Source of the DNA: Plasmopara viticola
Taxonomy: Eukaryota > Oomycota > Peronosporomycetes > Peronosporales > Peronosporaceae
NCBI GenBank assembly: GCA_001695595.3
Contig: MBPM02000120.1
Span: forward strand, 106,017 to 170,016
Direction: 5' to 3'
Length of the DNA stretch: 64,000 nucleotides
A program made the position numbers and the translations under genes. Positions 12,363-25,908 of the stretch are shown piece by piece. A model generated the notes under the pieces. It searched no databases, was not told the origin of the DNA, and saw nothing but the letters and a program-made list of their open reading frames with translations. The stretch's first letter is position 1; each line of letters starts with the position of its first letter.

Positions 12363-13227
12363 GAGACGATATATGACCATAGATACGGCCTTTCTACCAT
12401 TCTAGACATGTGCAGACGCAATAGATGCACAACTAAGTGTATTGTCGCCCTTGTGAAGTGCTGGGATGATACAAAGCCAAAAATACATCCTATCTGGCAT
12501 TCTAGACGTCCACAGACGCAATAGGGTCACAATTTATTGTATTGTCGCTCTTGTGAAGTGCTGAGATGATGTACGGCCATAGATACGTCCTATCTATCAT
12601 TCTAGACGCGCACAGACCCAACAAAGCGACAACAAAGCGAATATTCGCTCATGGAAAGTGCTGTAACGATAAACGGCTATAGATACGTTCTTTCTATCAT
12701 TCTAGACGTGCGAACAACAACTAAGCGTAAATTCGCTGTTGTGAAGTGCTGAGATAATATATGACCATAGATACGGCCTTTCTACCATTCTAGACGTGTG
12801 CAGACGCGATAGTTTCAAACTAAGCGTATATTCGTTTTTGGAAAGTGCTGAGATGATCCACGGCCATAGATACGTCCTATCTATCATTCTGGACGTCCGA
12901 AGTCGCAAAAGATGCACAACTAAGTGCTGAGATAATGTATGGCCATAGATACGTCCTAGCTATCATTCTAGAGTGCGCAGACGCAATAGAGCAACAACGA
13001 AGCGTATATTTGCTCTCGTGTAGTGCTATTATTATATACGGCCATAGATACGTCCTATCATTTTAGACGTCCGCAGACGCAATAGATGCACAACTAAGCG
13101 TATTGTCGCTCTTGTGAAGTGCTGAGATGATATACGACGATAGGTACGGCCTTTGTACCATTCTAGACGTGTGCAGACGCAATAGATGCACAACTAAGCG
13201 TATTGTCGCTCTTGTGAAGTGCTGGGA
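12363..13227 (+). repeat. ~0.87-kb block, copy 2
   Basis: Counterpart of 10,900-11,771 carrying the same two shortened monomers (near 12,706 and 12,920). Further small losses occur here only, for example CGTCCTATCATTTTAGAC near 13,050. Confidence 0.83.
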
Positions 13228-13261
13228 TGATGTACGGTCATAGATGCGTCCTATCTATCAT

Positions 13262-13995
13262 TCTAGACGCGCACAGACGCAATAAAGCGACAACAAAGCG
13301 AATATTCGCTCTTGGGAAGTGCTGTAACGATAAACGGCTATAGATACGTTCTTTCTATCATTCTAGACGCGCGAAGACGCAATCGATTCACAACTAAGCC
13401 TTTATTTGCTCGTGTGAAGTGCTGAAATGATATATGACCATAGATACGTCCTATCTATCATTCAGGACGTGTGCAGACGCAATAGATGCACAACTAAGCG
13501 TATTGTCGCTCTTGTGAAGTGCCGAGATGATATATGACCAGAGATACGGCCTATCTACCATTCTAGACGTGTGAAGACGCAATAAATTCACAACTAAGCG
13601 TATTGTCGCTCTTGCAAGTGCTGAGATGATCTACGGCCATAGATACGTCCTATCTAGAGAAGATCTACGGCCATAGATACGTCCTATCTATCATTCTGGA
13701 CGTCCGCAGTCGCAAAAGATGCACAATTAAGCGTATTGTAGAGCTCGTGAGGAGCTGAGATGATGTACGGCCATAGATACGTCCTAGCTATCATTCTAGA
13801 GTGCGCAGACGCAATAAAGCAACAACAAAGATTATTTTTGCTCTCGTGTAGTGCTTTATTTTTTTACGGCCATAGATACGTCCTTTCTATCATTTTAGAC
13901 GTCCGCAGACGCAATAGATGCACAACTATGCGTATTGTCGCTCTTGTGAAGTGCCGAGATGATATACGACCATAGATACGGCCTTTGTACCATTC
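13262..13995 (+). repeat. Four-copy block family, copy 0
   Basis: Begins at GACGCGCACAGACGC and continues through GCTGTAACGATAAACGG, GACGCGCGAAGACGC, TCAGGACGTGTGC and TGCGCAGACGCAATAAAGC to GGCCTTTGTACC. This order is shared with the blocks at 14,869, 15,965 and 18,873. This copy also contains a 34-bp internal duplication. Confidence 0.82.
13628..13695 (+). repeat. 34-bp sub-monomer tandem duplication
   Basis: GATCTACGGCCATAGATACG starts at 13,628 and again at 13,662. The first copy breaks off at CCTATCTAGAGAA, where the second continues CCTATCTATCATTC. The duplication unit is one third of a monomer, unlike the whole-monomer changes elsewhere. Confidence 0.9.
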
Positions 13996-14868
13996 TAGAC
14001 GTAAGCAGACGCAATAGATGCGCAACTTAGCGTATTGTCGCTCTTGTGAAGTGCCGAGATGATGTACGGCCATAGATACGTCCTATCTATCATTCCAGAC
14101 GTGTGCAGATGCAATAGAAGCACAACTAAGCGTATATTCGCGCTTAGGAATTGCTGTGAAGCTATACGGCCAAAGCTATTTCCCTTCAATCATTCTAGAC
14201 GCACGTAAACGCAATAGAGAAACAACAAAGCGTATATTCGATCTCGTGAAGTGCTGTGAAGATATACGGCCATATATACGTTTTTTTATCTTTCTAGAAG
14301 TGCGCAGCCGCAAAAGGGTCGCAACCAAGCGTATAGTCGCTCTTCTGAAGTGCTGGGATGATATACAGCCATAGATACGCCTTTTCTACTATTCTAGACG
14401 TGAGCAGACGCAATAGATGCACAACTAAGCGTATTGTCGCTCTTGTGAGGTGCTGAGATGATATACAGTCATAGATACGGCCTTTGTACCATTCTAGACG
14501 TGTGCAGACGCAATAGATACACAACTAAGCCTATATTTGCTCGTGTGAAGTGCTGAGATGATATATGACCATAGATACGTCTTTTCTACTATTCCAGACG
14601 TGTCCAGACGCAATAGAAGCACAACTAAGCGTATATTCGAGTGCTGAGATGATATATGACAATAGATACGGCTTTTCTACCATTCTAGACATGTGCAGAC
14701 GCAATGTTTTCACAACTAAGCGTATTGTCACCCTTGTGAAGTGCTGGGATGATACAAAGCCATATATACACCCTATCTATAATTCTGAACGTCCGCAGTC
14801 GCAATAGGGTCACATCAAAGCGTATTGTCGCTCTTGTGAAGTGCCGAGATGATATACAGCCATAGATA
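13996..14868 (+). repeat. Divergent monomers between block copies 0 and 1
   Basis: Contains the first example of the marker monomer q (ATCATTCTAGACGCACGTAAAC at about 14,190-14,211), then the monomer with CGCAGCCGCAAAAGGGTCG. Both become frequent after 17 kb. The shared-deletion segment 14,592-14,770 lies here. No non-satellite sequence is seen. Confidence 0.8.
14592..14770 (+). repeat. Segment with shared internal deletion, copy 2
   Basis: Matches 10,842-11,020 at about +3.75 kb, including the same deletion giving ATTCGAGTGCTG and the same CAATGT variant after CAGACG. Confidence 0.85.
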
Positions 14869-15862
14869 CGTCCTATCTATCATTCTAGACGCGCACAGAC
14901 GCAATAAAGCGACAACAAAGCGAATATTCGCTCTTGGGAAGTGCTGTAACGATAAACGGCTATAGATACGTTCTTTCTATCATTCTAGACGCGCGAAGAC
15001 GCAATAGATTCAAAACTAAGCCTATATTTGCCCGTGTGAAGTGCTGAAATGATATATGACCATAGATACGTCCTATCTATCATTCAGGACGTGTGCAGAC
15101 GCAATAGATGCACAACTAAGCGTATTGTCGCTCTTGTGAAGTGCCGAGATGATATATGACCAGAGATACGGCCTATCTACCATTCTAGACGTGCTCAGAC
15201 GCAATAGATTCACAACTAAGCGTATTGTCACTCTTGCGAAGTGCTGAGATGATCTACGGCCATAGATACTCCTATCTATCATTCTGGACGTCCGCAGTCG
15301 CAAAAGATGCACAACTAAGCGTATTGTAGAGCTCGTGAAGTGCTGAGATGATGTACGGCCATAGATACGTCCTAGCTATCATTCTAGAGTGCGCAGACGC
15401 AATAAAGCAACAACAAAGATTATTTTTGCTCTCGTGTAGTGCTATTTTTTTTACGGCCATAGATACGTACTTTCTATCATTTTGGACGTCCGTAGACGCA
15501 ATAGATGCACAACTAAGCGTATTGTCGCTCTTGTGAAGTGCTGAGATGATATACGACCATACATACGGCCTTTGTACCATTCTAGACGTGTGCAGACGCA
15601 AAAGATTCACAACTAAGCCTATATTTGCTCGTGTGAAGTGCTGAGATAATATATGACCATAGATACGTCTTTTCTACCATTCTAGACGTGTGCAGACGCA
15701 ATAGATGCACAACTATGCGTATTGTCGCTCTTGTGAAGTGCCGAGATGATATACGACCATAGATACGGCCTTTGTAACATTCTAGACGTGTGCAGACGCA
15801 ACTATTAACAACTAAGCGTATTGTCGCTCTTGCGAAGTGCCGAGATGATATATGACCATAGA
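14869..15862 (+). repeat. Four-copy block family, copy 1 (~1.0 kb)
   Basis: Ten monomers that recur at 15,965-16,959 nearly base for base. The offset is 1,096, changing to 1,097 after a one-base loss here at about 15,270 (GATACTCC for GATACGTCC). It holds the T8 run near 15,445-15,452 and the rare junction GCAACTATTAACAAC near 15,798. Homology stops at about 15,862. Confidence 0.93.
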
Positions 15863-15964
15863 TACGTCTTTTCTACCATTCTAGACGTGTGCAGACGCAA
15901 TAGATGCACAACTATGCGTATTGTCGCTCTTGTGAAGTGCTGAGATGATGTACGGCCATAGATA

Positions 15965-16959
15965 CGTCCTATCTATCATTCTAGACGCGCACAGACGCAA
16001 TAAAGCGACAACAAAGCGAATATTCGCTCTTGGGAAGTGCTGTAACGATAAACGGCTATAGATACGTTCTTTCTATCATTCTAGACGCGCGAAGACGCAA
16101 TAGATTCAAAACTAAGCCTATATTTGCCCGTGTGAAGTGCTGAAATGATATATGACCATAGATACGTCCTATCTATCATTCAGGACGTGTGCAGACGCAA
16201 TAGATGCACAACTAAGCGTATTGTCGCTCTTGTGAAGTGCCGAGATGATATATGACCAGAGATACGGCCTATCTACCATTCTAGACGTGCTCAGACGCAA
16301 TAGATTCACAACTAAGCGTATTGTCACTCTTGCGAAGTGCTGAGATGATCTACGGCCATAGATACGTCCTATCTATCATTCTGGACGTCCGCAGTCGCAA
16401 AAGATGCACAACTAAGCGTATTGTAGAGCTCGTGAAGTGCTGAGATGATGTACGGCCATAGATACGTCCTAGCTATCATTCTAGAGTGCGCAGACGCAAT
16501 AAAGCAACAACAAAGATTATTTTTGCTCTCGTGTAGTGCTATTTTTTTTACGGCCATAGATACGTACTTTCTATCATTTTGGACGTCCGTAGACGCAATA
16601 GATGCACAACTAAGCGTATTGTCGCTCTTGTGAAGTGCTGAGATGATATACGACCATACATACGGCCTTTGTACCATTCTAGACGTGTGCAGACGCAAAA
16701 GATTCACAACTAAGCCTATATTTGCTCGTGTGAAGTGCTGAGATAATATATGACCATAGATACGTCTTTTCTACCATTCTAGACGTGTGCAGACGCAATA
16801 GATGCACAACTATGCGTATTGTCGCTCTTGTGAAGTGCCGAGATGATATACGACCATAGATACGGCCTTTGTAACATTCTAGACGTGTGCAGACGCAACT
16901 ATTAACAACTAAGCGTATTGTCGCTCTTGCGAAGTGCCGAGATGTGATATGACCATAGA
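15965..16959 (+). repeat. Four-copy block family, copy 2 (~1.0 kb)
   Basis: Near-identical to 14,869-15,862, including the T8 run and the GCAACTATTAACAAC junction. At its 3-prime edge it reads GCCGAGATGTGATATGACC, which copy 1 lacks but copy 3 has (16,941 and 19,731). Confidence 0.93.
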
Positions 16960-17383
16960 TACGGCTTATCTATTATTCTAGACGTGCGCAGACGCAATAA
17001 AGCAACAACAAAGCGTATATTCGCTCTTGGGAAGTGCTGTGAAGATATACGGCTGTAGATACGTCCTTTCTATCGTTCTAGACTGTGCACACGCAATAGA
17101 TGCACAACTTAGCGTATATTCGCTCTTTTGAAGTACTGAGATGATGTACGGCCATAGATACGTCCTTTCTACATTCCAGACGTGTGCAGACGCAATAGAA
17201 GCACAACTAAGCCTATATTCGCTCTTGGAATTGCTGTGAAGATATACGGCCTAAGTTCCTTCCTTTCAATCATTCTAGACGCACGTAAACTCAATAGAGC
17301 AACAACAAAGCGTATGTTCAATCTCGTGAAATGCTGTGAAGATATACGGCCATATATACGTTTGTTTATCTTTCTAGAAGTGC

Positions 17384-17391
17384 GCGGCCGC
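17384..17391. other. NotI-type 8-bp palindrome
   Basis: GCGGCCGC arises from one base difference in a monomer that elsewhere reads GTGCGCAGCCGC. It is the only such site I found by eye and would serve as a physical landmark in an otherwise repetitive map. Confidence 0.8.
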
Positions 17392-18872
17392 AAAAGGGTC
17401 GCAACCAAGCGTATAGTCGCTCTTGTGAAGTGCTGGGATGATATACAGCCATTGATACGTCTTTTCTACTGTTCTAGACGTGAGCAGACGCAATAGATGC
17501 ACAACTAAGCGTATTGTCGCTACTGTGAAGTGTTAGGATGATAAACAGCCATAGATACGTCTTTTCTACCATTCTAGACGTGTGCAGACGCAATAGATGC
17601 ACAACTAAGCGTATTGTCGCTCTTGTGAAGTGCTGGGATGATGTACGGTCATAGATACGTCCTATCTATCATTCTAGACGTGCGCAGATGCAATATAGCA
17701 ACAACAAAGCGAATATTCACTCTTGGTAAGTGCTGTAAAGATATACGGCTGTAGATACGTCCTTTCTATCGTTCTAGACGTGTGCACACGCAATAGATTC
17801 ACAACTAAGCGTATATTCGCTCTTGTGAAGTGCTGAGATGATATATGACCATAGATACTGCCTTTCTATCATTCTAGACGTGTGCAGACGCAATAGATGC
17901 ACAACTTAGCGTATTGTCGCTCTTGTGAAGTAGTGAGATGATGTACGGCCATAGATACATCCTTTCTACCATTCCAGACATGTGCAGACGCAATAGAAGC
18001 ACAACTAAGCCTACATTCGCTCTTGGGAATTGCTGTGAAGATATACGGCCTAAGATCCTTCCTTTCAATCATTCTAGACGCACGTAAACGCAATAGAGCA
18101 ACAACAAAGCGTATGTTCGATCTCGTGAAATGCTGCGAAGATATACGGCCATATATACGTTTGTTTATCATTCTAGAAGTGCGCAGCCGCAAAAGGGTCG
18201 CAACCAAGCGTATAGTCGCTCTTGTGAAGTGCTGGGATGATGTACGGTCATAGATACGTCCTATCTATCATTCTATACGAGCGCAAATGCAATATAGCAA
18301 CAACAAAGCGAATATTCGCTCTTGATAAGTGCTGCAAAGATATACGGCTGTAGATACGTCCTTTCCATCGTTCTAGACGTGTGCACACGCAATAGATACA
18401 CAAATTAGCGTATATTCGCTCTTGTGAAGTGCTGAGATGCTATATGACCATAGATACGGCCTTTCTATCATTCTAGACATGTGCAGCCGCAATAGATGCA
18501 CAACTTAGCGTATTGTCGCTCTTGTGCAGTACTGAGATGATGTACGGCCATAGATACGTCCTTTCTACAATTCCAGACATGTGCAGACGCAATAGAAGCA
18601 CAACTAAGCCTATATTCGCTCTTGGAATTGCTGTGAAGATATACGGCCTGAGAACCTTCCTTTCAGTCATTCTAGACGCACGTAAACGCAATAGAGCAAC
18701 AACAAAGCGTATGTTCGATCTCGTGAAATGCTGTGAAGATATACGGCCATATATACGTTTGTTTATCTTTCTAGATGTGCGCAGCCGCAAAAGGTCGCAA
18801 CCAAGCGTATAGTCGCTCTTGTGAAGTGCTGGGATGATATACAGCCATAGATACGTCTTTTCTACTGTTCTA

Positions 18873-19750
18873 GACGCGCACAGACGCAATAAAGCGACAA
18901 CAAAGCGAATATTCGCTCTTGGGAAGTGCTGTAACAATAAACGGCTATAGATACGTTCTTTCTATCATTCTAGACGCGCGAAGACGCAATAGATTCAAAA
19001 CTAAGCCTATATTTGCCCGTGTGAAGTGCTGAAATGATATATGACCATAGATACGTCCTATCTATCGTTCAGGACGTGTGCAGACGCAATAGATGCACAA
19101 CTAAGCGTATTGTCGCTCTTGTGAAGTGCCGAGATGATATATGACCAGAGATACGGCCTATCTACCATTCTAGACGTGCTCAGACGCAATAGATTCACAA
19201 CTAAGCGTATTGTCACTCTTGCGAAGTGCTGAGATGATCTACGGCCATAGATACGTCCTAGCTATCATTCTAGAGTGCGCAGACGCAATAAAGCAACAAC
19301 AAAGATTATTTTTGCTCTCGTATAGTGCTTTATTTTTTTACGGCCATAGATACGTACTTTCTATCATTTTAGACGTCCGTAGACGCAATAGATGCACAAC
19401 TAAGCGTATTGTCGCTCTTGTGAAGTGCTGAGATGATATACGACCATACATACGGCCTTTGTACCATTCTAGACGTGTGCAGACGCAATAGATTCACAAC
19501 TAAACCTATATTTGCTCGTGTGAAGTGCTGAGATAATATATGACCATAGATACGTCTTTTCTACCATTCTAGACGTGTGCAGACGCAATAGATGCACAAC
19601 TATGCGTATTGTCGCTCTTGTGAAGTGCCGAGATGATATACGACCATATATACGGCCTTTGTAACATTCTAGACGTGTGCAGACGCAACTATCAACAACT
19701 AAGCGTATTGTCGCTCTTGCGAAGTGCCGAGATGTGATATGACCATAGAT
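18873..19750 (+). repeat. Four-copy block family, copy 3 (one monomer lost)
   Basis: Same order as copy 2, including GCAACTATCAACAAC and GATGTGATATGACC (offset 2,790). One monomer is missing: at about 19,240-19,262 the first half of the GATGATCTACGG monomer runs directly into the CCTAGCTATC half of the next. This is a clean 100-bp loss through the shared GATACGTCCTA. Confidence 0.88.
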
Positions 19751-21539
19751 ACGGCCTATCTATTATTCTAGACGTGCGCAGACGCAATAAAGCAACAACA
19801 AAGCGTATATTCGCTCTTGGGAAGTGCTGTGAAGATATACGGCTGTAGATACGTCCTTTCTATCGTTCTAGACGTGTGCACACGCAATAGGTGCACAACT
19901 TAGCGTATATTCGCTCTTGTGAAGTGCTGAGATGATATATGACCATAGATACGGCCTTTCTATCATTCTAGACATGTGCAGCCGCAATAGATGCACAACT
20001 TAGCGTATTGTCGCTCTTGTGCAGTACTGAGATGATGTACGGCCAAAGATACGTCCTTTCTACAATTCCAGACGTGTGCAGACGCAATAGAAGCACAACA
20101 AAGCCTATATTCGCTCTTGGGAATTGCTGTGAAGATATACGGCCTAAGTTCCTTCCTTTCAATCATTCTAGACGCACGTAAACGCAATAGAGCAACAACA
20201 AAGCGTATGTTCGATCCCGTGAAATGCTGTGAAGATATACGGCCATATATACGTTTTTTTATCTTTCTAGAAGTGCGCAGCCGCAAAAGGGTCGCAACCA
20301 AGCGTATAGTCGCTCTTGTGAAGTACTGGGATGATATACAGCCATAGATACGTCTTTTCTACTGTTCTAGACGTGAGCAGACGCAATAGATGCACAACTA
20401 AGCGTATTGCCGCTCTTGTGAAGAGCTGGGATGATATACAGCCATAGGCACGTCCTATCTACCATTCTAGACGTGCTCAGACGCAATAGATGCACAACTA
20501 AGCGTATTGTCGCTCTTGTGAAGTGCTTGGATGATGTACGGTCATAGATACGTCCTATCTATCATTCTAGACGTGCGCAGATGCATATAGCAACAACAAA
20601 TCGAATATTCGCTCTTGATAAGTGCTGCAAAGATATACGGCTTTAGATACGTCTTTGTTATCGTTCTAGACGTGTGCACACGCAATAGATTCACAACTAA
20701 GCGTATATTCGCTCTTGTGAAGTGCTGAGATGATATATGACCATAGATACGGCCTTTCTATCATTCTAGACGTGTGCAGACGCAATAGATGCACAACTTA
20801 GCGTATTGTCGCTCTTGTGAAGTACTGAGATGATGTACGGCCATAGATACGTCCTTTCTACCATTCCAGACATGTGCAGACGCAATAGAAGCACAACTAA
20901 GCCTATATTCGCTCTTGGGAATTGGTGTGAAGATATACGGCCTAAGATCCTTCCTTTCAATCATTCTAGACGCACGTAAACACAATAGAGCAACAACAAA
21001 GCGTATGTTCGATCTCGTGAAATGCTGTGAAGATATACGGCCATATATACGTTTGTTTATCTTTCTAGAAGTGCGCAGCCGCAAAAGGGTCGCAACCAAG
21101 CGTATAGTCGCTCTTGTGAAGTGCTGGGATGATATACAGCCATAGATACGTCTTTTCTACTGTTCTAGACGTGAGCAGACGCAATAGATGCACAACTAAG
21201 CGTATTGCCGCTCTCGTGAAGTGTTAGGATGATATACAGCCATAGATACGTCTTTTCTACCATTCTAGAAGTGTGCAGACGCAATAGATGCACAACTAAG
21301 CGTATTGTCGCTCTTGGGAAGTGCTGGGATGATGTACGGTCATAGATACGTCCTATCTATTATTCTAGACGTGCGCAGATGCAATATAGCACAACAAAGC
21401 GAATATTCGCTCTTGGTAAGTGCTGTAAAGATATACGGCTGTAGATACGTCCTTTCTATCGTTCTAGACGTGTGCACACGCAATAGATGCACAACTAAGC
21501 GTATTGTCGCTCTTGTGCAGTACTGAGATGATGTACGGC

Positions 21540-23437
21540 CATAGATACGTCTTTTCTACTGTTCTAGACGTGTGCAGATGCAATCGATGCACAACTAAGC
21601 GTATTGTCGCTCTTGTGAAGTGCTGGGATGATGTACGGTCATAGATGCGTCCTATCTATCGTTCTAGACGTGCCAGATGCAATATAGCAACAACAAAGCG
21701 AATATTCGCTCTTGGTAAGTGCTGTAAGATATACGGCTGTGATACGTCCTTTCTATCGTTCTAGACGTGTGCACACGCAATAGACTCACAACTAAGCGTA
21801 TGTTCGCTCTTGTGAAGTGCTGAGATGATATATGACCATAGATACGGCCTTTCTATCATTCTAGACGTGTGCAGACGCAATAGATGCACAACTTAGCGTA
21901 TTGTCGCTCTTGTGCAGTACTGAGATGATGTACGGCCATAGATACGTCCTTTCTACCATTCCAGACGTGTGCAGACGCAATAGAAGCACAACTAAGCGTA
22001 TGTTCGATCTCGTGAAATGCTGTGAAGATATACGGCCTAAGATCCTTCCTTTCAATCATTCTTGACGCACGTAAACGCAATAGAGCAACAACAAAGCGTA
22101 TGTTCGATCTCGTGAAATGCTGTGAAGATATACGGCCATATATACGTTTTTTATCTTTCTAGAAGTGCGCAGCCGCAAAAGGGTCGCAACCAAGCGTATA
22201 GTCGCTCTTGTGAAGTGCTGGGATGATATACAGCCATAGATACGCCTTTTCTACTGTTCTAGACGTGAGCAGACGCAAAAGAAGCACAACTCAGCGTATT
22301 GCCCTCTTGTAAAGTGCTGGGATGATATACAGCCATAGATACGTCCTATCTACCATTCTAGACGTGTGCAGACGCAATAGATGCACAACTAAGCGTATTG
22401 TCGCTCTTGTGAAGTGCTGGGATGATGTACGGTCATAGATACGTCCTATCTATCATTCTAGACGTGCGCAGATGCAATATATCAAAAACAAAGCGAATAT
22501 TCGCTTTTGGTAAGTGCTGTAAGATATACGGCTGTAGATACGTCCTTTCTATCGTTCTAGACGTGTGCACACGCAATAGATGCACAACTAAGCGTTTATT
22601 TGCTCTTGTGAAGTGCTGAGACGATATATGACCATAGATACGGCCTTTCTATCATTTTAGACGTGTGCAGACGCAATAGATGCACAACTTAGCGTATTGT
22701 CGCTCTTGTGAAGTTCTGAGATGATGTACGGCCATAGATACGTCCTTTCTACCATTCCAGACGTGTGCAGACGCAATAGAAGCACAGCTAAGCGTATGTT
22801 CGATCTTTTGAAATGCTGTGAAGATATACGGCCATATATAGTTTTTTCATATATTTCTAGAAGTGCGCAGCTGCAAAAGGGTCGCAACCAAGCGTATAGT
22901 CGCTCTTGTGAAGTGCTGGGATGATATACAGCCATAGATACGTCTTTTCTACTGTTGTAGACGTAAGCAGACGCAATAGATGCACAACTAAGCGTATCGC
23001 CGCTCTTGTGAAGTGCTGGGATGATATACAGTCATAGATACGTCCTATCATCCATTCTAGACGAGTGCAGATGCAATCGATGCCCAACTAAGCGTATTGT
23101 CGCTCTTGTGAAGTCCTGGGATGATGTACGGTCATAGATACGTCCTATCTATCATTCTAGACGTGCGCAAATGCAATATAGCAACAACAAAGCGAATATT
23201 CGCTCTTGGTAAGTGCTGTAAAGATATAAGGCTGTAGATACGTCCTCTCTATCGTTCTAGACGTGTGCACGCGCAATAGATTCTCAATTAAGCGTATATT
23301 CGCTCTTGTAGAGTGCTGAGATGATGTACGGCCATAGATACGGCCTTTCTACCATTCCAGACGTGTGCAGACGCAAAAGAAGCACATCTAAGCGAGTGTT
23401 CGATCTCGTGAAATGCTGTGAAGATATACGGCCATAT
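21540..23437 (+). repeat. Large duplication, segment I, copy 1
   Basis: Matches 26,438-28,337 at an offset of about 4,899-4,902 bases with only scattered differences. Shared marks include CAATCGATGCACAAC, ATAGATGCGTCC, CATCCATTCTAGACGAGTGC and the 3-prime TCTAAGCGAGTGTTCG. Copy 1 has small losses (GACGTGCCAGATGC near 21,670; GCCCTCTTG near 22,302) that copy 2 lacks. Confidence 0.9.
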
Positions 23438-24044
23438 ATACGTTTTTTTATATCATTCTAGAAGTGCGCAGCCGCAAAAGGGTCGCAACCAAGCGTATTG
23501 CCGCTCTTGTGAAGTGCTGGGATGATATACAGCTATAGATACATCCTATCTACTATTCTAGACGTGTGCAGATGCAATAGATTCACAACTAAGCGTATTG
23601 TCGCTCTTGTGAAGTGCTGGGATGATGTACGGTCATAGATACGTCCTATCTATCATTCTAGACGTGCGCAAATGCAATATAGCAACAACAAAGCGAATAT
23701 TCGCTCTTGATAAGTGCTGTAACGATATACGGCTGTAGATACGTCCTTTCTATCGTTCTAGACGTGTGCACGCGCAATAAATTCACAATTAAGCGTATAT
23801 TCGCTCTTGTAGAGTGCTGAGATGATATATGACCATAGATACGGCCTTTCTATCATTCTAGACGTGTGCACACGCAAAAGGGTCGCAACCAAGCGTATAG
23901 TCGCTCTTGTGAAGTGCTGGGATGATATACAGCCATAGATACGTCTTTTTTACTGTTCTAGACGTGAGCAGACGCAATAGATGCACAACTAAGCGTATTG
24001 CCGCTCTTGTGAAGTGCTGGGATGATATACAGCCATAGATACGT
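23438..24044 (+). repeat. Stretch present only in the first copy of the large duplication
   Basis: About six monomers between duplicated segments I and II, without a counterpart at the matching position of the second copy, where a patch of about 212 bp (28,338-28,549) stands instead. The exchange accounts for the offset dropping from about 4,900 to about 4,498 bases, a net loss of four monomers. Confidence 0.8.
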
Positions 24045-25908
24045 CCTCTCTACCATTCTAGACGTGTGCAGACGCAATAGATGCATAACTTAGCGTATTG
24101 TCGCTCTTGTGCAGTACTGAGATGATGTACGGTCATAGATACGTCCTATCTATCATTCTAGACGTGCGCAGATGCAATATAGCAACAACAAAGCGAATAT
24201 TCGCTCTTGATAAGGGCTGTAAAGATATACGGCTGTAGATACGTCCTTTCTATCATTCTTGACGTGTGCACACGCAATAGATTCACAACTAAGCGTATAT
24301 TCGCTCGTGTGAAGTGCTGAGATGATATACAGCCATAGAAATACGGCCTCTCTATCATTCTAGACGTGTGCAGACGCAATAGATGCACAACTTAGCGTAT
24401 TGTCGCTCTTGTAAAGTTCTGAGATGATGTACGGCCATAGATACGTCCTTTCTACCATTCCAGACGTGTGCAGACGCAATAGAAGCACAGCTAAGCGTAT
24501 GTTCGATCTCATGAATTGCTGTGGAGATATACGGCCATATATACGTTTTTTTTGTATCTTTCTAGAAGTGCGCAGCCGCAAAAGGGTCGCAACCAAGCGT
24601 ATAGTCGCTCTTGTGGAGTGCTGGATGATATACAGCCATAGCTACGTCTTTTCTACTGTTCTAGACGTGAGCAGACGCAATAGATGCACAACTAAGCGTA
24701 TTGCCGCTCTTGTGAAATGCTGGGATGATTTACAGCCATAGATACGTCCTCTCTACCATTCCAGACGTGTGCAGACGCAATAGATGCACAACTTAGCGTA
24801 TTGTCGCTCTTGTGAAGTACTGAGATGATGTACGGCCATAGATACGTTCTTTCTACCATTCCAGACGTGTGCAGACGCAATAGAAGCACAGCTAAGCGTA
24901 TATTCGCTCTTGGGAATTGCTGTGAAGATATACGGCCTAAGATCCTTCCTTTCAATCATTCTTGACACACGTAAACGCAATAGAGCAACAACAAAGCGTA
25001 TGTTCGATCTCGTGAAATGCTGTGGAGATATACGGCCATATATACGTTTGTTTATCTTTCTAGAAGTGCGCAGCCGCAAAAGGGTCGCAACCAAGCGTAT
25101 AGTCGCTCTTGTGAAGTGCTGGATGATATACAGCCACAGATACGTCTTTTCTACTGTTCTACACGTGAGCAGACGCAATAGATGCACAACTAAGCGTCCT
25201 GCCGCTCTTGTGAAGTGCTGGGATGATATACAGCCATAGATACGTCCTATCTACCATTCTAGACGTGTGCAGACGCAATAGATGCACACCTAAGCGTATT
25301 GTCGCTCTTGTGACGTGCTGGGATGGTGTACGGTCATAGATACGTCCTATCTATCATTCTAGACGTGCGCAGATGCAATATAGCAACAACAAAGCGAATA
25401 TTCGCTCTTGGTAAGTGCTGTAAAGATATACGGCTGTAGATACATCCTTTCTATCGTTCTAGACGTGTGCACACGCAATAGATTCACAACTAAGCGTATT
25501 GTCGCTCTTGTGCAGTACTGAGATGATGTACGGCCATCGATACGTCCTTTCTACCATTCAAGACGTGTGCAGACGCAATAGATGCACAACTTAGCGTATT
25601 GTCGCTCTTGTGAAGTTCTGAGATGATGTACGGCCATAGATACGTTCTTTCTACCATTCCAGACGTGTGCAGACGCAATATAGCAACAACAAAGCGAATA
25701 TTCGCTCTTGGTAAGTGCTGTAAAGATATACGGCTGTAGATACGTCCTTCCTATCGTTCTAGACGTGTGCACACGCAATAGATTCACAACTAAGCGTATA
25801 TTCGCTCTTGTGAAGTGCTGAGATGATATATGACAATAGATACGACCTTTCTATCATTCTAGACGTGTGCAGCCGCAATAGATGCACAACTTAGCGTATT
25901 GTCGCTCT
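24045..25908 (+). repeat. Large duplication, segment II, copy 1
   Basis: Matches 28,550-30,408 at an offset of about 4,498-4,500 bases. Shared marks are GATGCATAACTTAGC, GATAAGGGCTG, GGTGTACGGTC, TAAGCGTCCTGCCGC and CTACACGTGAGC. Confidence 0.9.

Larger units (their letters stand above)
5500..13261 (+). repeat. Left divergent satellite zone
   Basis: Monomers stay close to 100 bp, but adjacent copies differ widely and no short HOR covers the zone. Recurrent types include one with ATTCGTTTTTGGAAAG (starting near 6,985, 8,185, 8,985, 10,185, 11,360 and 12,830), one with CTCGTGTAGTGCTA, and one with TCATTTTAGACGTGAGC. Intervals between the first type are near 800, 1,200 and 1,460 bp, so blocks were amplified and then rearranged. 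Nothing other than satellite sequence is visible. Confidence 0.9.

Noticed and set aside
15445..15452. T8 run as a terminator or poly-T signal (also near 16,545)
   Set aside because: It is a variant of the TTATATATACGG monomer segment, duplicated with its block, with no upstream gene or stable hairpin.
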